This document shows positions 44,123-51,862 of a stretch of 51,862 bases of DNA, piece after piece. Numbering within the stretch: the stretch's first letter is position 1; each line of letters begins with the position of its first letter. Where the stretch lies: assembly GCA_017475045.1 (NCBI GenBank), contig JAFVGH010000136.1, positions 1-51,862 of the forward strand. The letters run 5' to 3'. Both the position numbers and the translations under genes were made by a program. Source of the stretch: Fibrobacter sp. GTDB taxonomy: Bacteria; Fibrobacterota; Fibrobacteria; Fibrobacterales; Fibrobacteraceae. Below the pieces are notes generated by a model. It saw nothing but the letters and a program-made list of their open reading frames with translations, searched no databases and was not told the DNA's origin.

Positions 44123-44305
44123 CTACATTCCCGGACGGACAATAAACAGGAACAGGAGAATAACAAACAGCAGGGCAACACTGATAATGAGTCGCCTTTT
44201 CAGGGTCTTCTTCATTTCCTCGTGAGAAGCCTTTCTTCGCCCTATGGAAAGGACAAAGAAGAAAAATCCCCAAAAAATGCCGAGAAAGAGAATACCGTAT
44301 GACAT
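44123..44305 (-). CDS. small two-helix membrane protein (60 aa)
   Basis: A 60-aa protein with two hydrophobic helices (about 3-18 and 37-56) separated by a basic, helical linker (GRRKASHEEMKKTLKRR). No family is recognised. The longer 78-codon frame would start inside the structured RNA, so ATG at 44305 is preferred. TATACT lies 6 nt upstream and no Shine-Dalgarno is seen. It follows the 6S-like RNA and may be read by leakage through its terminator. Confidence 0.6.
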   Translation of the reverse strand: MSYGILFLGIFWGFFFFVLSIGRRKASHEEMKKTLKRRLIISVALLFVILLFLFIVRPGM

Positions 44306-44315
44306 GTCTTTAGTA

Positions 44316-44484
44316 TAAAAAAGGGCATCCCTCACGGTGGAACACTCGAAGCTACTCATCTTGAAATGATAGCAGTGCCTTGGGGTTTTGTTTTTCGCGT
44401 CGAAGCGCGCCTAAACTGAATCTCAAGAGCCACGAGCTTTTATAATCTTGTTAGATCGGGCGTTAATCCGTGGGATGCCTATGT
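44316..44484 (-). ncRNA. ssrS: 6S RNA candidate downstream of zapA
   Basis: A promoter (TTGTTT, 17-bp spacer, TATATT) predicts a start near 44482. The 5' end GGCATCCC-ACGG pairs with the 3' end CCGT-GA-GGGATGCC (8 plus 4 bp), directly followed by six T's, so the RNA of about 165 nt is closed by its own ends. Inside, CTTGAGAT pairs with ATTTCAAG, AAGCT with AGCTT, and CAGT with ACTG; a terminal hairpin is CGCG/CGCG. This is a long rod with internal loops. 6S RNA is ~180 nt, rod-shaped with a central bubble, and its gene commonly follows zapA. It would bind the sigma70 holoenzyme in stationary phase. No database model was run. Confidence 0.7.
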
Positions 44485-44488
44485 CCCT

Positions 44489-44517
44489 AATATACCTTTC
44501 TACAATGCTAAAAACAA
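44489..44517 (-). promoter_or_regulatory. promoter of the 6S-like RNA
   Basis: On the minus strand -35 TTGTTT (44512-44517), a 17-bp spacer and -10 TATATT (44489-44494). It lies downstream of the zapA stop, with no ORF to serve. Confidence 0.7.
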
Positions 44518-44573
44518 GTGTTTTTTTTAATATCTTCGAAAGGCTTGAAATTTGACGAAAAACGAAGGTTTGG

Positions 44574-44891
44574 CTACTTCCAGGCCTCCGGGGAATCCTG
44601 TCCCTCGTCCAAAAGAGACGACAGTTCCTTGAGCCGCTGGTCCATCTGGTCCATCTGGACCTTGGCGTGGCGGAGCATCTTGCGGGCATCGAAAAGCTGC
44701 TGCCCCAAGTCCAAGGCCAAAAGCGCAAGGCGTTTGCCAGCCTCCAAATTGTATTTCCCGTAACTTTCGAAACGTTCGTCTATGTACCCCAAGACCTCCT
44801 GCAAATCGCTATCGGAAAGATCCGTACGAATTTGCAGCTTTTCCTTGGCTACCGTTACGCTTACCGGTCTGTGTGTATTCAACTCTGCCAT
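44574..44891 (-). CDS. zapA: cell division protein ZapA
   Basis: A 105-aa ZapA family protein that binds and bundles FtsZ at midcell. The N-terminal globular part has PVSVTVAKEKLQIRTDLSDS and LQEVLGYIDERFES. Then comes the family's long C-terminal coiled coil (about 50-95, KRLALLALDLGQQLFDARKM). Length and domain order are typical. It follows a 412-aa coiled-coil protein by 43 nt on the same strand and is followed by a structured RNA. Confidence 0.88.
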   Translation of the reverse strand: MAELNTHRPVSVTVAKEKLQIRTDLSDSDLQEVLGYIDERFESYGKYNLEAGKRLALLALDLGQQLFDARKMLRHAKVQMDQMDQRLKELSSLLDEGQDSPEAWK

Positions 44892-44934
44892 TATCGCATT
44901 CCTACGCCGAATGGATCATCGTCCATCAGCCATT

Positions 44935-46173
44935 TTAGCCGAAAAAATTTCCTTGCGAGCCCTCCCGGCTCGCGAACAGATCATTGTCATTCTCATTGGC
45001 CGCGTGAATTTCGGGGAGCTCTTCCTCTTCCTCGTCCCTGGACATAGTCATGTCCACTATAGGTCCAAGGCTCGGATCCTCCACAAACTCATCCTTCTTT
45101 TCTTCGGGAGCAGGTTCCTCTAAAGCGGGCTCTTCAAAGACAGTCTCCTCTGCAGGAGCCTCGAAAGTTTCCTCTTGAGGCTGTTTCTGGGCAGGTTCTT
45201 CTTGTAACAGAGGGTCAGGCGACCATTCTGCAGCCTGTGGAGCGGGCTCATCAACCTGTTCCTGCGCGGGCTCTTCTGCAGGGGCGGACAGGCTCTGGAA
45301 CCCGTCGTCAGCAAAGGGGTTTGCAGCAGCCGGTTCTTCGGCAGGGGCAGCTGCCGGTTCAGAATCTATGGTTGCCGTGGCAATGGTGGCCGAAGGAGCA
45401 ATAAATTCATCTACCGGGAATTCGGAACCAAGTTCCTTTTCAATGGTCGCCAAAAGCTGTTTGAACTTGTCCTGGATTTCGGCAATCTCACCAGCCTGGT
45501 TCTGGATGGTCTCGTCTTTCTGGGCTAGCTCCGCTGTCTTCTGTGCCAGTTCTTCAGTCTTCTTGGCAAGGTCAGCATCCTTGTCAGCGATAGCCACTTC
45601 CTTCTCAGAAAGCTCCTGCTTCAGCTCGGCAAGTTCTTCGTCCTTCTGGGCAAGCAGAGTCGTCTTGTCCGCAAGCTGCACGTCCTTCTGGTTCAGAGAC
45701 ATGTCTCGCTCGTTCACCTGCTCGTCCTTGGCAGCGAGCTCACGAGTCTTCGCCTCAAGTTCATCGTTTTTCTGGGCCAGAAGGGCAACCTTTTCAGCCA
45801 ACTCCGCCTCTTTCCCCGCAAGGACCGTCTCCTTCTGGGAAAGCATATTTGTCTGGGCGGCGTACTTCTGTTCCTGGGAGGCCAATTCGGACTTTGCCTC
45901 TTCCAATTTCTGGGTCATTTCCTGAAGCGCCATTTCTTTCTTGTTCAGGGCGTCGGCCTGGACTGCCGCCTGGCTGGCCCTCACATCGAGAGCGGCCCTG
46001 CATTCGGCCAGGTTCGCATTGGCCGTCTGGAGCAGGGAATCCCTGTCCTGCAAGCCGGCCTGGGCTTCGGCTAGCTGTAGCTTTAAGCTTGAGACTTCTT
46101 GGCGCAGGCCCCTTACCGTGGCCAAAACGCCGTCTACTTTTTGTGAAAGAACGTTCAGATTTTCCAGGTTCAT
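44935..46173 (-). CDS. long coiled-coil protein upstream of zapA
   Basis: A 412-aa protein. Residues about 1-240 are almost uninterrupted coiled coil with 7- and 14-residue repeats (ELAQKTAELAQKDETIQNQ and similar), rich in Lys/Glu/Gln. The C-terminal ~140 residues are Pro/Ala/Glu-rich and acidic and end NDLFASREGSQGNFFG. There is no signal peptide or TM segment. The start at 46173 has GGAG 5 nt upstream; longer frames run into the uvrC promoter. It resembles ZapB-like or other divisome coiled coils only by context. A role with ZapA in cell division is plausible, not shown. Confidence 0.75.
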   Translation of the reverse strand: MNLENLNVLSQKVDGVLATVRGLRQEVSSLKLQLAEAQAGLQDRDSLLQTANANLAECRAALDVRASQAAVQADALNKKEMALQEMTQKLEEAKSELASQEQKYAAQTNMLSQKETVLAGKEAELAEKVALLAQKNDELEAKTRELAAKDEQVNERDMSLNQKDVQLADKTTLLAQKDEELAELKQELSEKEVAIADKDADLAKKTEELAQKTAELAQKDETIQNQAGEIAEIQDKFKQLLATIEKELGSEFPVDEFIAPSATIATATIDSEPAAAPAEEPAAANPFADDGFQSLSAPAEEPAQEQVDEPAPQAAEWSPDPLLQEEPAQKQPQEETFEAPAEETVFEEPALEEPAPEEKKDEFVEDPSLGPIVDMTMSRDEEEEELPEIHAANENDNDLFASREGSQGNFFG

Positions 46174-46210
46174 TTTTTCTCCGTAAATCCCGGGGACACC
46201 CCCCTCCATA

Positions 46211-46239
46211 AGATATATAAAAAATGTAAAAAACGACAA
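46211..46239 (-). promoter_or_regulatory. promoter of the coiled-coil/zapA operon
   Basis: On the minus strand TTGTCG (46234-46239), a 17-bp T-rich spacer and ATATCT (46211-46216), about 38 nt before the ATG. Moderate match. Confidence 0.45.
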
Positions 46240-46271
46240 GAAAAAAATTTTTATTCTTCGAGGGGAATTGC

Positions 46272-46277
46272 TATTTT
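46272..46277 (+). promoter_or_regulatory. -10-like box 7 nt before the uvrC start
   Basis: TATTTT lies 7 nt before the ATG at 46285. A short GGAGC is also present, so it may be either leaderless or weakly SD-led. Confidence 0.35.
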
Positions 46278-46284
46278 CGGAGCA

Positions 46285-48123
46285 ATGCTCCAATTCGGCG
46301 AACATATCGAGCGTAGGCTGGCGGAACTCCCCGCCCTCCCCGGCGTCTACATCATGAAGAACGCCCATGGAAAAATTATCTACATCGGTAAGGCCAAGGT
46401 GCTCAAGAACCGGGTCCGGAGCTATTTCGACGGATCAGACCATACAGGCCACCGGGCGGCAACCCTGATGCTCCCCTATATCCGGGATATCGAGTGGATT
46501 ATCACCGAAAGCGAGGAGGAGGCCCTGATTCTCGAGGCCAACCTCATCCGCAAGCACACCCCCAAGTACAATGTGCTGCTGAAAGACGACAAGCATTTCC
46601 CTTACCTGGCCTTCTCGGTGAAAGAGCCTTTCCCCAGGCTGTTCCTGACCCGCTCCGTCCACAAGGACGACAACCAGTATTACGGCCCCTTCATGGGGTC
46701 CCGCATGATAGACCAGCTCACGGACCTTTCGGCAAGACTTTTTCACATTCGGGAATGCAAGCTGAAGCTGCCTCTCGCAAAGCCACAGCGTCCCTGCCTG
46801 AACTACCATATCGGCCGCTGCGACGCCCCATGTGCAGGGCTCATTTCAGAAGAAGCCTATCACGAGAAGGTGGAGCAAGCTCGGCTCCTGCTAGAAGGCA
46901 AACGAGACGACCTGCTAGAAACCTGGCAGCGGGAAATGGAAGAGGCCAGCGAGAACCTGGATTTCGAGACAGCGAGCAAGAAGCGTGACGCCATCCAGGC
47001 GCTGCAGGCCACGGGAGTCCACCAGAAGACCGACACCAGCGACCCAAGGCTTTCCTTGGACATCTTGACCCTCCGCCGGAACGGTTCCATGGCGGCGGCG
47101 GTCATTCTGGAATACCGGGCAGGCGTTCTCATGGGACGCAGGCACTACAAACTGGAATGTAAGCTAGAAGACGACGAAACCGAAATTTTACGCCAGATGC
47201 TTTTGCCCTGGTATATGGACGCTCCCCTGATTCCCGCCGAGATTGTCACCGACATCGCCCTGCCCGAAGATGCGGAACTGCTGGCAGACGCTCTTTCTAG
47301 CAAGGCTGGGCGGAAGGTAAAATTCACAAACCCACAGCGCGGCGAAAAGGTGGGCTTCTTAAAGCTTGCCGCCGCCAACGCCGACATGATCCTTGTGGAG
47401 ATGCGAGCCGAAGTCCAGAAGTACAGCGAAATCGACCAGAGCGTCTTTGAACTTCAGAAGGTGCTCGGCCTAAAGAAGACACCCTTCCGCATCGAATGCG
47501 TAGATATTTCCCACCTCTCGGGAACCAACACCGTGGCAAGCCTGGTGGCCTTCAAGAACGGCAAGCCCGACAAGTCCAACTACCGCAAGTTTATCATCAA
47601 GACGGTCGAAGGCGTAGACGATTTCGCCAGTATGCGAGAGGTCATGACCCGCCGTATCCGCAGGCTAGAAGACGAAGGCACCCCCATGCCCGACCTGTGG
47701 GTATGCGACGGTGGCAAGGGTCAGGTGGACGCCACTATGCAGATCCTGAAAGAACTGGGCCACGATCAGGACCTACCGCTTATAGGCCTTGCCAAACGCC
47801 TGGAAGAAATCGTGTTTCCCGATGATCGAAAATCCATCGTACTGCACCGCACCAGCCCCGCGCTAAAGCTCTTGCAGAACGCCCGCGATGAAGCCCACCG
47901 TTTCGCCATCACCTACCAGCGCAGCAAACGCAAGAAGGACCTGGAAGTAGAATGGCTGAAGATGCCCGGCGTGGGCCACGAGACCCGTGTCAAGATCCTG
48001 AGCCGCTTCAAGAGTGCCGAGGCTTTCATGGCTGCCCCCATCGAAGACATAGAACTTTTGCTGGGCAAGGTCCGCGGAAATAAAGTACGCGAAAATGTCG
48101 TAAAATATCTAGAGAATGTGTAA
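46285..48123 (+). CDS. uvrC: excinuclease ABC subunit C
   Basis: A 612-aa UvrC, the nuclease that makes both incisions around DNA lesions bound by UvrAB. The GIY-YIG domain is at about 15-95 (PGVYIMKNAHGKIIYIGKAK), a UVR motif at about 210-235, and the RNase H-like endonuclease domain at about 370-540 (RIECVDISHLSGTNTVASLV, DLWVCDGGKGQVDA). A C-terminal helix-hairpin-helix has MPGVGHETRVKILSRF. The length is normal. It is divergent from the zapA operon and 59 nt before the YgiQ gene. Confidence 0.96.
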   Translation: MLQFGEHIERRLAELPALPGVYIMKNAHGKIIYIGKAKVLKNRVRSYFDGSDHTGHRAATLMLPYIRDIEWIITESEEEALILEANLIRKHTPKYNVLLKDDKHFPYLAFSVKEPFPRLFLTRSVHKDDNQYYGPFMGSRMIDQLTDLSARLFHIRECKLKLPLAKPQRPCLNYHIGRCDAPCAGLISEEAYHEKVEQARLLLEGKRDDLLETWQREMEEASENLDFETASKKRDAIQALQATGVHQKTDTSDPRLSLDILTLRRNGSMAAAVILEYRAGVLMGRRHYKLECKLEDDETEILRQMLLPWYMDAPLIPAEIVTDIALPEDAELLADALSSKAGRKVKFTNPQRGEKVGFLKLAAANADMILVEMRAEVQKYSEIDQSVFELQKVLGLKKTPFRIECVDISHLSGTNTVASLVAFKNGKPDKSNYRKFIIKTVEGVDDFASMREVMTRRIRRLEDEGTPMPDLWVCDGGKGQVDATMQILKELGHDQDLPLIGLAKRLEEIVFPDDRKSIVLHRTSPALKLLQNARDEAHRFAITYQRSKRKKDLEVEWLKMPGVGHETRVKILSRFKSAEAFMAAPIEDIELLLGKVRGNKVRENVVKYLENV

Positions 48124-48169
48124 TCCCACACCTCACATCTCACACTAACAGTTCATACTTTCTTTTTTC

Positions 48170-48175
48170 TAAATT
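48170..48175 (+). promoter_or_regulatory. -10-like box 7 nt before the YgiQ-family start
   Basis: TAAATT behind a T6-C tract, 7 nt before the ATG at 48183. No Shine-Dalgarno is visible, so the mRNA is probably leaderless. Confidence 0.4.
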
Positions 48176-48182
48176 TTTCCTT

Positions 48183-50213
48183 ATGGCCCATTACGACCCT
48201 CGATTTTTACCCATCTGCAAGGAAGACCTGGACGAACTCGGCTGGGACTATGTAGACGTGATTATCGTGAGCGCCGACGCCTACGTGGACCATCCCTGTT
48301 TCGGGCATGCCGTGGTAGGCAGGCTTTTCGAGCATGAAGGCTTGCGTGTGGCGATCTTGCCACAACCAAACTGGCGCGATGACCTGCGGGATTTCAAGAA
48401 GTTGGGTAAGCCCCGCATGTTCTTCGCGATTTCCAGCGGCATGGATTCAATGGTGAATCATTACACCGCCGCCAAGCGCCTCCGCAGCGACGACGCTTTC
48501 ACTCCCGGGAACAAGGCCGGTTTCCGTCCGGATTACGCCACCTACACCTACGCCAAAATTTTAAAGAAGCTCTATCCCGATGTACCGCTGTTGATTGGCG
48601 GGCTGGAATCGAGCCTACGCCGGGTGACCCATTACGACTACTGGAGCGACAGATTAAAGCCCAGCATCCTTTTCGATACCCAGGCCGACATCCTTGTCTA
48701 TGGCATGGGAGAAAAGCCCCTGAAAGAAATCGTACGGCTTCTAAAAAAAGGCGTGCCCTTTTCTAGTTTAAATTCCATTCCACAAACCGCCTACTTGGCA
48801 CCCAAGGGAGACGTTCCCAAGAACAAGAACTGGGAAGACCTGCGCCTGTACAGTTACGAGGAATGCCTCGCCAGCAAGAAGAACCAAATCGAGAACTGCC
48901 GCAGGGTAGATATTGAATGCAACAAGTGGTTCCAGCGTCGCATTCTGCAAGACGTAGCGGAACAGACCGTCGTCATCAACCCCGCCTACCCTCCGCTGGA
49001 ATACGGCGAGCTGGACGAAAGCTTTGAATACCCCTACGCCCGCGAGCCACACCCCCGTTACAAGAAGCGCGGCAACGTGCCCGCTTTCGACATGATCAAG
49101 TTCAGTATCAACACCCACAGGGGTTGTTTTGGCGGGTGCAGCTTCTGCGCCATCAATGCGCACCAGGGAAAGTTCATCGCCAGCCGCAGTCGTGAAAGCA
49201 TTCTGCGCGAAGTAGATCTGATTACCAAGATGGAGGGCTTTGCCGGAACCATCACCGACCTGGGCGGCCCCAGCGCCAACATGTACAACATGCGTGGCCG
49301 TGACCAGAGCCGCTGTCAAAAGTGCGCGAGGGCAAGCTGCCTTACGCCCAAGATCTGCGACAACATGGACACACACCATGCAGAACTTCTGGAACTGTAC
49401 CGAGAAGTGCGCAACCACCCGAAGGTGAAGCACCTGTTCATCGGGAGCGGCGTCCGCTACGACATGCTACTGCAGGAGACAAACGACGAGGAACTGCGCA
49501 AAGACCACGAAGAATACGCCCGCGAGCTTATCGACTACCACGTAAGCGGACGCCTGAAGGTGGCCCCGGAACACACCAGCGACGAAGTCCTGAAACTCAT
49601 GCGCAAGCCAAGCTTTACGCTATTCCACAAGTTCAAGGAATTCTTCGACGACGAATGCAAGCGCATTGGTAAAAAGCAACAAATCATCCCGTACTTTATC
49701 AGTAGCCATCCCGGATGCACCGAGGCCGACATGGCGGAACTTGCGCTGGAAACAAAACAGCTGGGGTTCCAGCTGGAGCAGGTGCAGGACTTCACGCCTA
49801 CACCCATGACCATCGCCACCGAGATGTTCTACTCCGAAATGACTCCCGACGGAAAGCCGCTCTACGTGGCGAAAACGCCAGAGCAAAAGAAGAGCCAACG
49901 CCAGTTCTTCTTCTGGTACATTCCGGAGAACCGCCCACAGATTCGCGCCACGCTGGAACGGCTCAAGCTGGGCAAAATCGGACGTCTGCTTCTAAGCCGC
50001 AGCGCCAAGGCCGAGGGCAAGGAATTCTTCCCCAGCAAGGAACGGGAATCCAATGCCGAATACCGCGAGCGGGAACAGCAGAAGCGCAACAATCGGGCAG
50101 CCTCTATCATTCCCAAAAAGACTGGCGAAAAGGGCCGTTGGGAAAACTCCGCCCGCAGGGAACGCCGCGCCGCACAGTTCGGCAACAAGGGGAACAAACA
50201 CCGCGGACGGTAA
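48183..50213 (+). CDS. YgiQ family radical SAM protein
   Basis: A 676-aa radical SAM protein of the YgiQ (UPF0313) family. The [4Fe-4S] motif is C-x3-C-x2-C in HRGCFGGCSFC (about 315-322), preceded by an N-terminal cobalamin-binding-like region (about 1-200). GFAGTITDLGGPSANMY and a C-terminal Lys/Arg-rich tail follow (about 610-676, RNNRAASIIPKKTGEKGRWE). The reaction is unknown. It has its own T-tract and TAAATT box and no Shine-Dalgarno. It is convergent with prmA. Confidence 0.92.
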   Translation: MAHYDPRFLPICKEDLDELGWDYVDVIIVSADAYVDHPCFGHAVVGRLFEHEGLRVAILPQPNWRDDLRDFKKLGKPRMFFAISSGMDSMVNHYTAAKRLRSDDAFTPGNKAGFRPDYATYTYAKILKKLYPDVPLLIGGLESSLRRVTHYDYWSDRLKPSILFDTQADILVYGMGEKPLKEIVRLLKKGVPFSSLNSIPQTAYLAPKGDVPKNKNWEDLRLYSYEECLASKKNQIENCRRVDIECNKWFQRRILQDVAEQTVVINPAYPPLEYGELDESFEYPYAREPHPRYKKRGNVPAFDMIKFSINTHRGCFGGCSFCAINAHQGKFIASRSRESILREVDLITKMEGFAGTITDLGGPSANMYNMRGRDQSRCQKCARASCLTPKICDNMDTHHAELLELYREVRNHPKVKHLFIGSGVRYDMLLQETNDEELRKDHEEYARELIDYHVSGRLKVAPEHTSDEVLKLMRKPSFTLFHKFKEFFDDECKRIGKKQQIIPYFISSHPGCTEADMAELALETKQLGFQLEQVQDFTPTPMTIATEMFYSEMTPDGKPLYVAKTPEQKKSQRQFFFWYIPENRPQIRATLERLKLGKIGRLLLSRSAKAEGKEFFPSKERESNAEYREREQQKRNNRAASIIPKKTGEKGRWENSARRERRAAQFGNKGNKHRGR

Positions 50214-50227
50214 AAAGCCTCACTCAT

Positions 50228-51070
50228 TTAGGAGCGTGCAAGCACGCTCCACCACTCTGTGCTTACTCGTTCCTGAACAACCGTGAAGCCGGCTTCTTCG
50301 AACCATTTGAGGATGTAATCCTTCTCGGTCAGGAGCTGCCCAGAAATCACCAGTTCGCCGCCCTTGGCAAGCAGGTCCTCGATGTCGTCACGCAAGGGCC
50401 ACAGCTCGCTCCGGATCATATTGCAGAGAATAACGTCAAACTTGGCATCGTCACCGAATGCGTCCAGAAATCCAAGCACGCAGTCGCTTTCTCCAAAACC
50501 ATTGCGTTCAAAGTTTTCGGCAACGCAGGGAATCGTCAGCGGGTCAATTTCGGTACCCACCGCACGCTTCGCTCCTAGGCGCCTTGCATACATGGCCAGA
50601 ATGCCTGTGCCCGTACCGATATCCAGCACGGTCTTTCCCTTGAAATCGATGTTCTCCATCAAGGCGGCGCAACTGCTGGTGGTATCGTGCTCCCCTGTAC
50701 CAAAAGCCGTCTTGGCTTCCAGTTCCAGCACAACGGCTTTCGGATCATCAGGCGTAAATTCTACCCAAGGCGGGCGCACCCACAAATGGGGGCTTACATG
50801 CACGGGTTCAGCGCGGTCACGCCACCACTTATCCCAATCCTTGGCAGGTTCCTCACTGAGCACCCAGCTGTACTGCGGAAACTCCGCCACAATACGGTCA
50901 CGCTCCGCCTTGTCTCCCGTATAGAAACAAAAATCCGTACGGCCTTCCGCCTTCGGATCCAACTCTTCAAGGGTGGCCACTCCCGCCTCGAAAAGCAGGT
51001 AGCTGGCCAGTTCAAAATCTTCGGCAGGGCAATTACCTTCCGCCTTGTACCATGTATCCGTAGTCTTCAT
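50228..51070 (-). CDS. prmA: ribosomal protein L11 methyltransferase
   Basis: A 280-aa PrmA, which trimethylates ribosomal protein L11. An N-terminal ferredoxin-like substrate-binding domain (about 1-95) precedes the SAM domain with the post-I region AFGTGEHDTTSSCA, motif I VLDIGTGTGILAMYARRLGA and acidic loop GTEIDPLTIPC, then the N-[DN]-x-x motif VILCNMI. The frame upstream to 51082 starts at TTG; ATG at 51070 is the conventional choice. The stop codon sits at the end of a strong GGAGCGTGC/GCACGCTCC inverted repeat inside the last codons. Confidence 0.92.
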   Translation of the reverse strand: MKTTDTWYKAEGNCPAEDFELASYLLFEAGVATLEELDPKAEGRTDFCFYTGDKAERDRIVAEFPQYSWVLSEEPAKDWDKWWRDRAEPVHVSPHLWVRPPWVEFTPDDPKAVVLELEAKTAFGTGEHDTTSSCAALMENIDFKGKTVLDIGTGTGILAMYARRLGAKRAVGTEIDPLTIPCVAENFERNGFGESDCVLGFLDAFGDDAKFDVILCNMIRSELWPLRDDIEDLLAKGGELVISGQLLTEKDYILKWFEEAGFTVVQERVSTEWWSVLARS

Positions 51071-51136
51071 AATTTTAACCAACCATCATTAAAATAAAAA
51101 AAGAAACCGCCCCGATAGGAGCGACTTTCACCCACC

Positions 51137-51166
51137 ACTGTCATCCCCGCGCATGCGGGGATCTCC
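51137..51166. repeat. intergenic hairpin repeat (CCCCGC/GCGGGG type)
   Basis: ATCCCCGC (51143-51150) and GCGGGGAT (51155-51162) with loop GCAT, flanked by GTC and CTCC. Same family as the repeats near 35324 and 42595. Confidence 0.65.
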
Positions 51167-51294
51167 TATACACAAGAAGCGTCCCCTGATAGGGACGCCT
51201 CTCTTATTCGAAAATTACTGGCGCTACTTCGTAGCGCAGGCCTTGCGGCTCGGTCATGCCGGCAAGCGAGCTTGCCGTCGCGACTCTCGCCTGA

Positions 51295-51348
51295 TTAGGC
51301 CTTCTTGCACTTGCAGCAGGCCTTCTTGGCAGGGGCCGTGAGCAACAA
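51295..51348 (-). pseudogene. vestigial Cys/Lys-rich tail resembling the enolase C-terminus
   Basis: Just beyond the eno terminator the minus strand reads TAPAKKACCKCKKA then stop, resembling the enolase tail [11 protein letters not shown] (KKxxCxKCKK pattern). No ATG or Shine-Dalgarno is present; only two TTG codons start the run. It looks like a leftover duplicate of the eno 3' end, or a very small Cys-rich peptide gene. Confidence 0.35.
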
Positions 51349-51371
51349 AGCCCCTGGTATTAACCAGGGGC
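51344..51371 (-). terminator. eno rho-independent terminator
   Basis: GCCCCTGGT and ACCAGGGGC form a perfect 9-bp stem with loop TAAT, followed on the minus strand by TTTGTT. It lies 29 nt beyond the eno stop codon. Confidence 0.85.
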
Positions 51372-51399
51372 GGTTGCGAGAGCTTGCGCCTACCGGAGC

Positions 51400-51862
<463 letters not shown>

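Larger units (their letters stand above)
51071..51399. other. intergenic region between eno and prmA with stacked hairpins
   Basis: About 330 bases without a normal gene. They hold the eno terminator (51344-51371), a short eno-tail-like codon run (51295-51348), hairpins CGGCAAG/CTTGCCG (51260-51277) and GCGCTAC/GTAGCGC (51221-51237), GCGTCCC/GGGACGC (about 51179-51197) and a repeat hairpin ATCCCCGC/GCGGGGAT (51143-51162). The promoter of prmA must lie near 51090-51120 but is not clear. Confidence 0.6.

Noticed and set aside
44423..44728. 101-codon ORF overlapping zapA and the structured RNA
   Set aside because: Alternative frame of zapA continuing into the 6S-like RNA; Arg/Trp-rich and implausible.

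Overview
The window most likely comes from a Fibrobacter genome or a close relative in Fibrobacterota. The clearest marker is a lipoprotein at 37032-38090 that carries the Fibrobacter succinogenes major paralogous domain. Surface proteins with Por/type IX-like C-terminal tails, lpxA, PorV-like and outer-membrane beta-barrel proteins also point to a Gram-negative member of the Fibrobacteres-Chlorobi-Bacteroidetes group. Almost everything outside the first 13 kb is moderately GC-rich, ordinary chromosomal sequence.

Positions 1-13052 are an acquired island. At its left edge is a 5'-truncated, start-less copy of leuS (1-615, about 94 % identical to the intact gene). At its right edge is intact leuS (13053-15740). 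Between them is a strikingly AT-rich, tightly overlapping minus-strand operon (943-11009): an unrecognised protein, a MutL/MORC-type GHKL ATPase, a Z1-domain superfamily 2 helicase, a PD-(D/E)XK protein, an AIPR protein, a C5 cytosine methyltransferase and a small membrane-anchored protein. This is a MORC/Z1 restriction-modification-like defence system; its first and last genes look like uncharacterised components. After a gene-poor 550-bp stretch comes a toxin-antitoxin-like pair (105 aa plus a nucleotidyltransferase-fold protein). It is preceded by a 40-bp dyad and followed by a related inverted repeat.

From 15.8 to 30.8 kb the content is housekeeping and envelope. There is an outer-membrane beta-barrel protein; a five-gene operon (triple FKBP isomerase, DUF1538 membrane protein, two P-II-like proteins, a membrane-fused spermidine-synthase-like protein); a propeller plus PorV-like protein; rsmG; an exported protein; and a membrane protein-lpxA-queH operon. 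From 30.8 to 40.1 kb there are two large secreted repeat proteins sharing a C-terminal tail, the FISUMP lipoprotein with a PAP2 phosphatase, and a small exported protein with an L,D-transpeptidase. Three of these transcription units share an extended, nearly identical sigma70-type promoter.

From 40.1 to 51.9 kb are the NfnAB transhydrogenase pair, a secreted esterase with a sorting tail, a structured RNA directly downstream of zapA that is very probably 6S RNA, zapA with a long coiled-coil partner, uvrC, a YgiQ radical-SAM protein, prmA and the 3' part of eno. Two further signals run through the window. Genes without a Shine-Dalgarno sequence repeatedly carry a T-tract plus a TAnnTTT-like box 6-10 nt before the start codon, which suggests leaderless transcripts. 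Hairpin intergenic repeats also recur between genes. All identifications are from reading the sequence; no database search was run.
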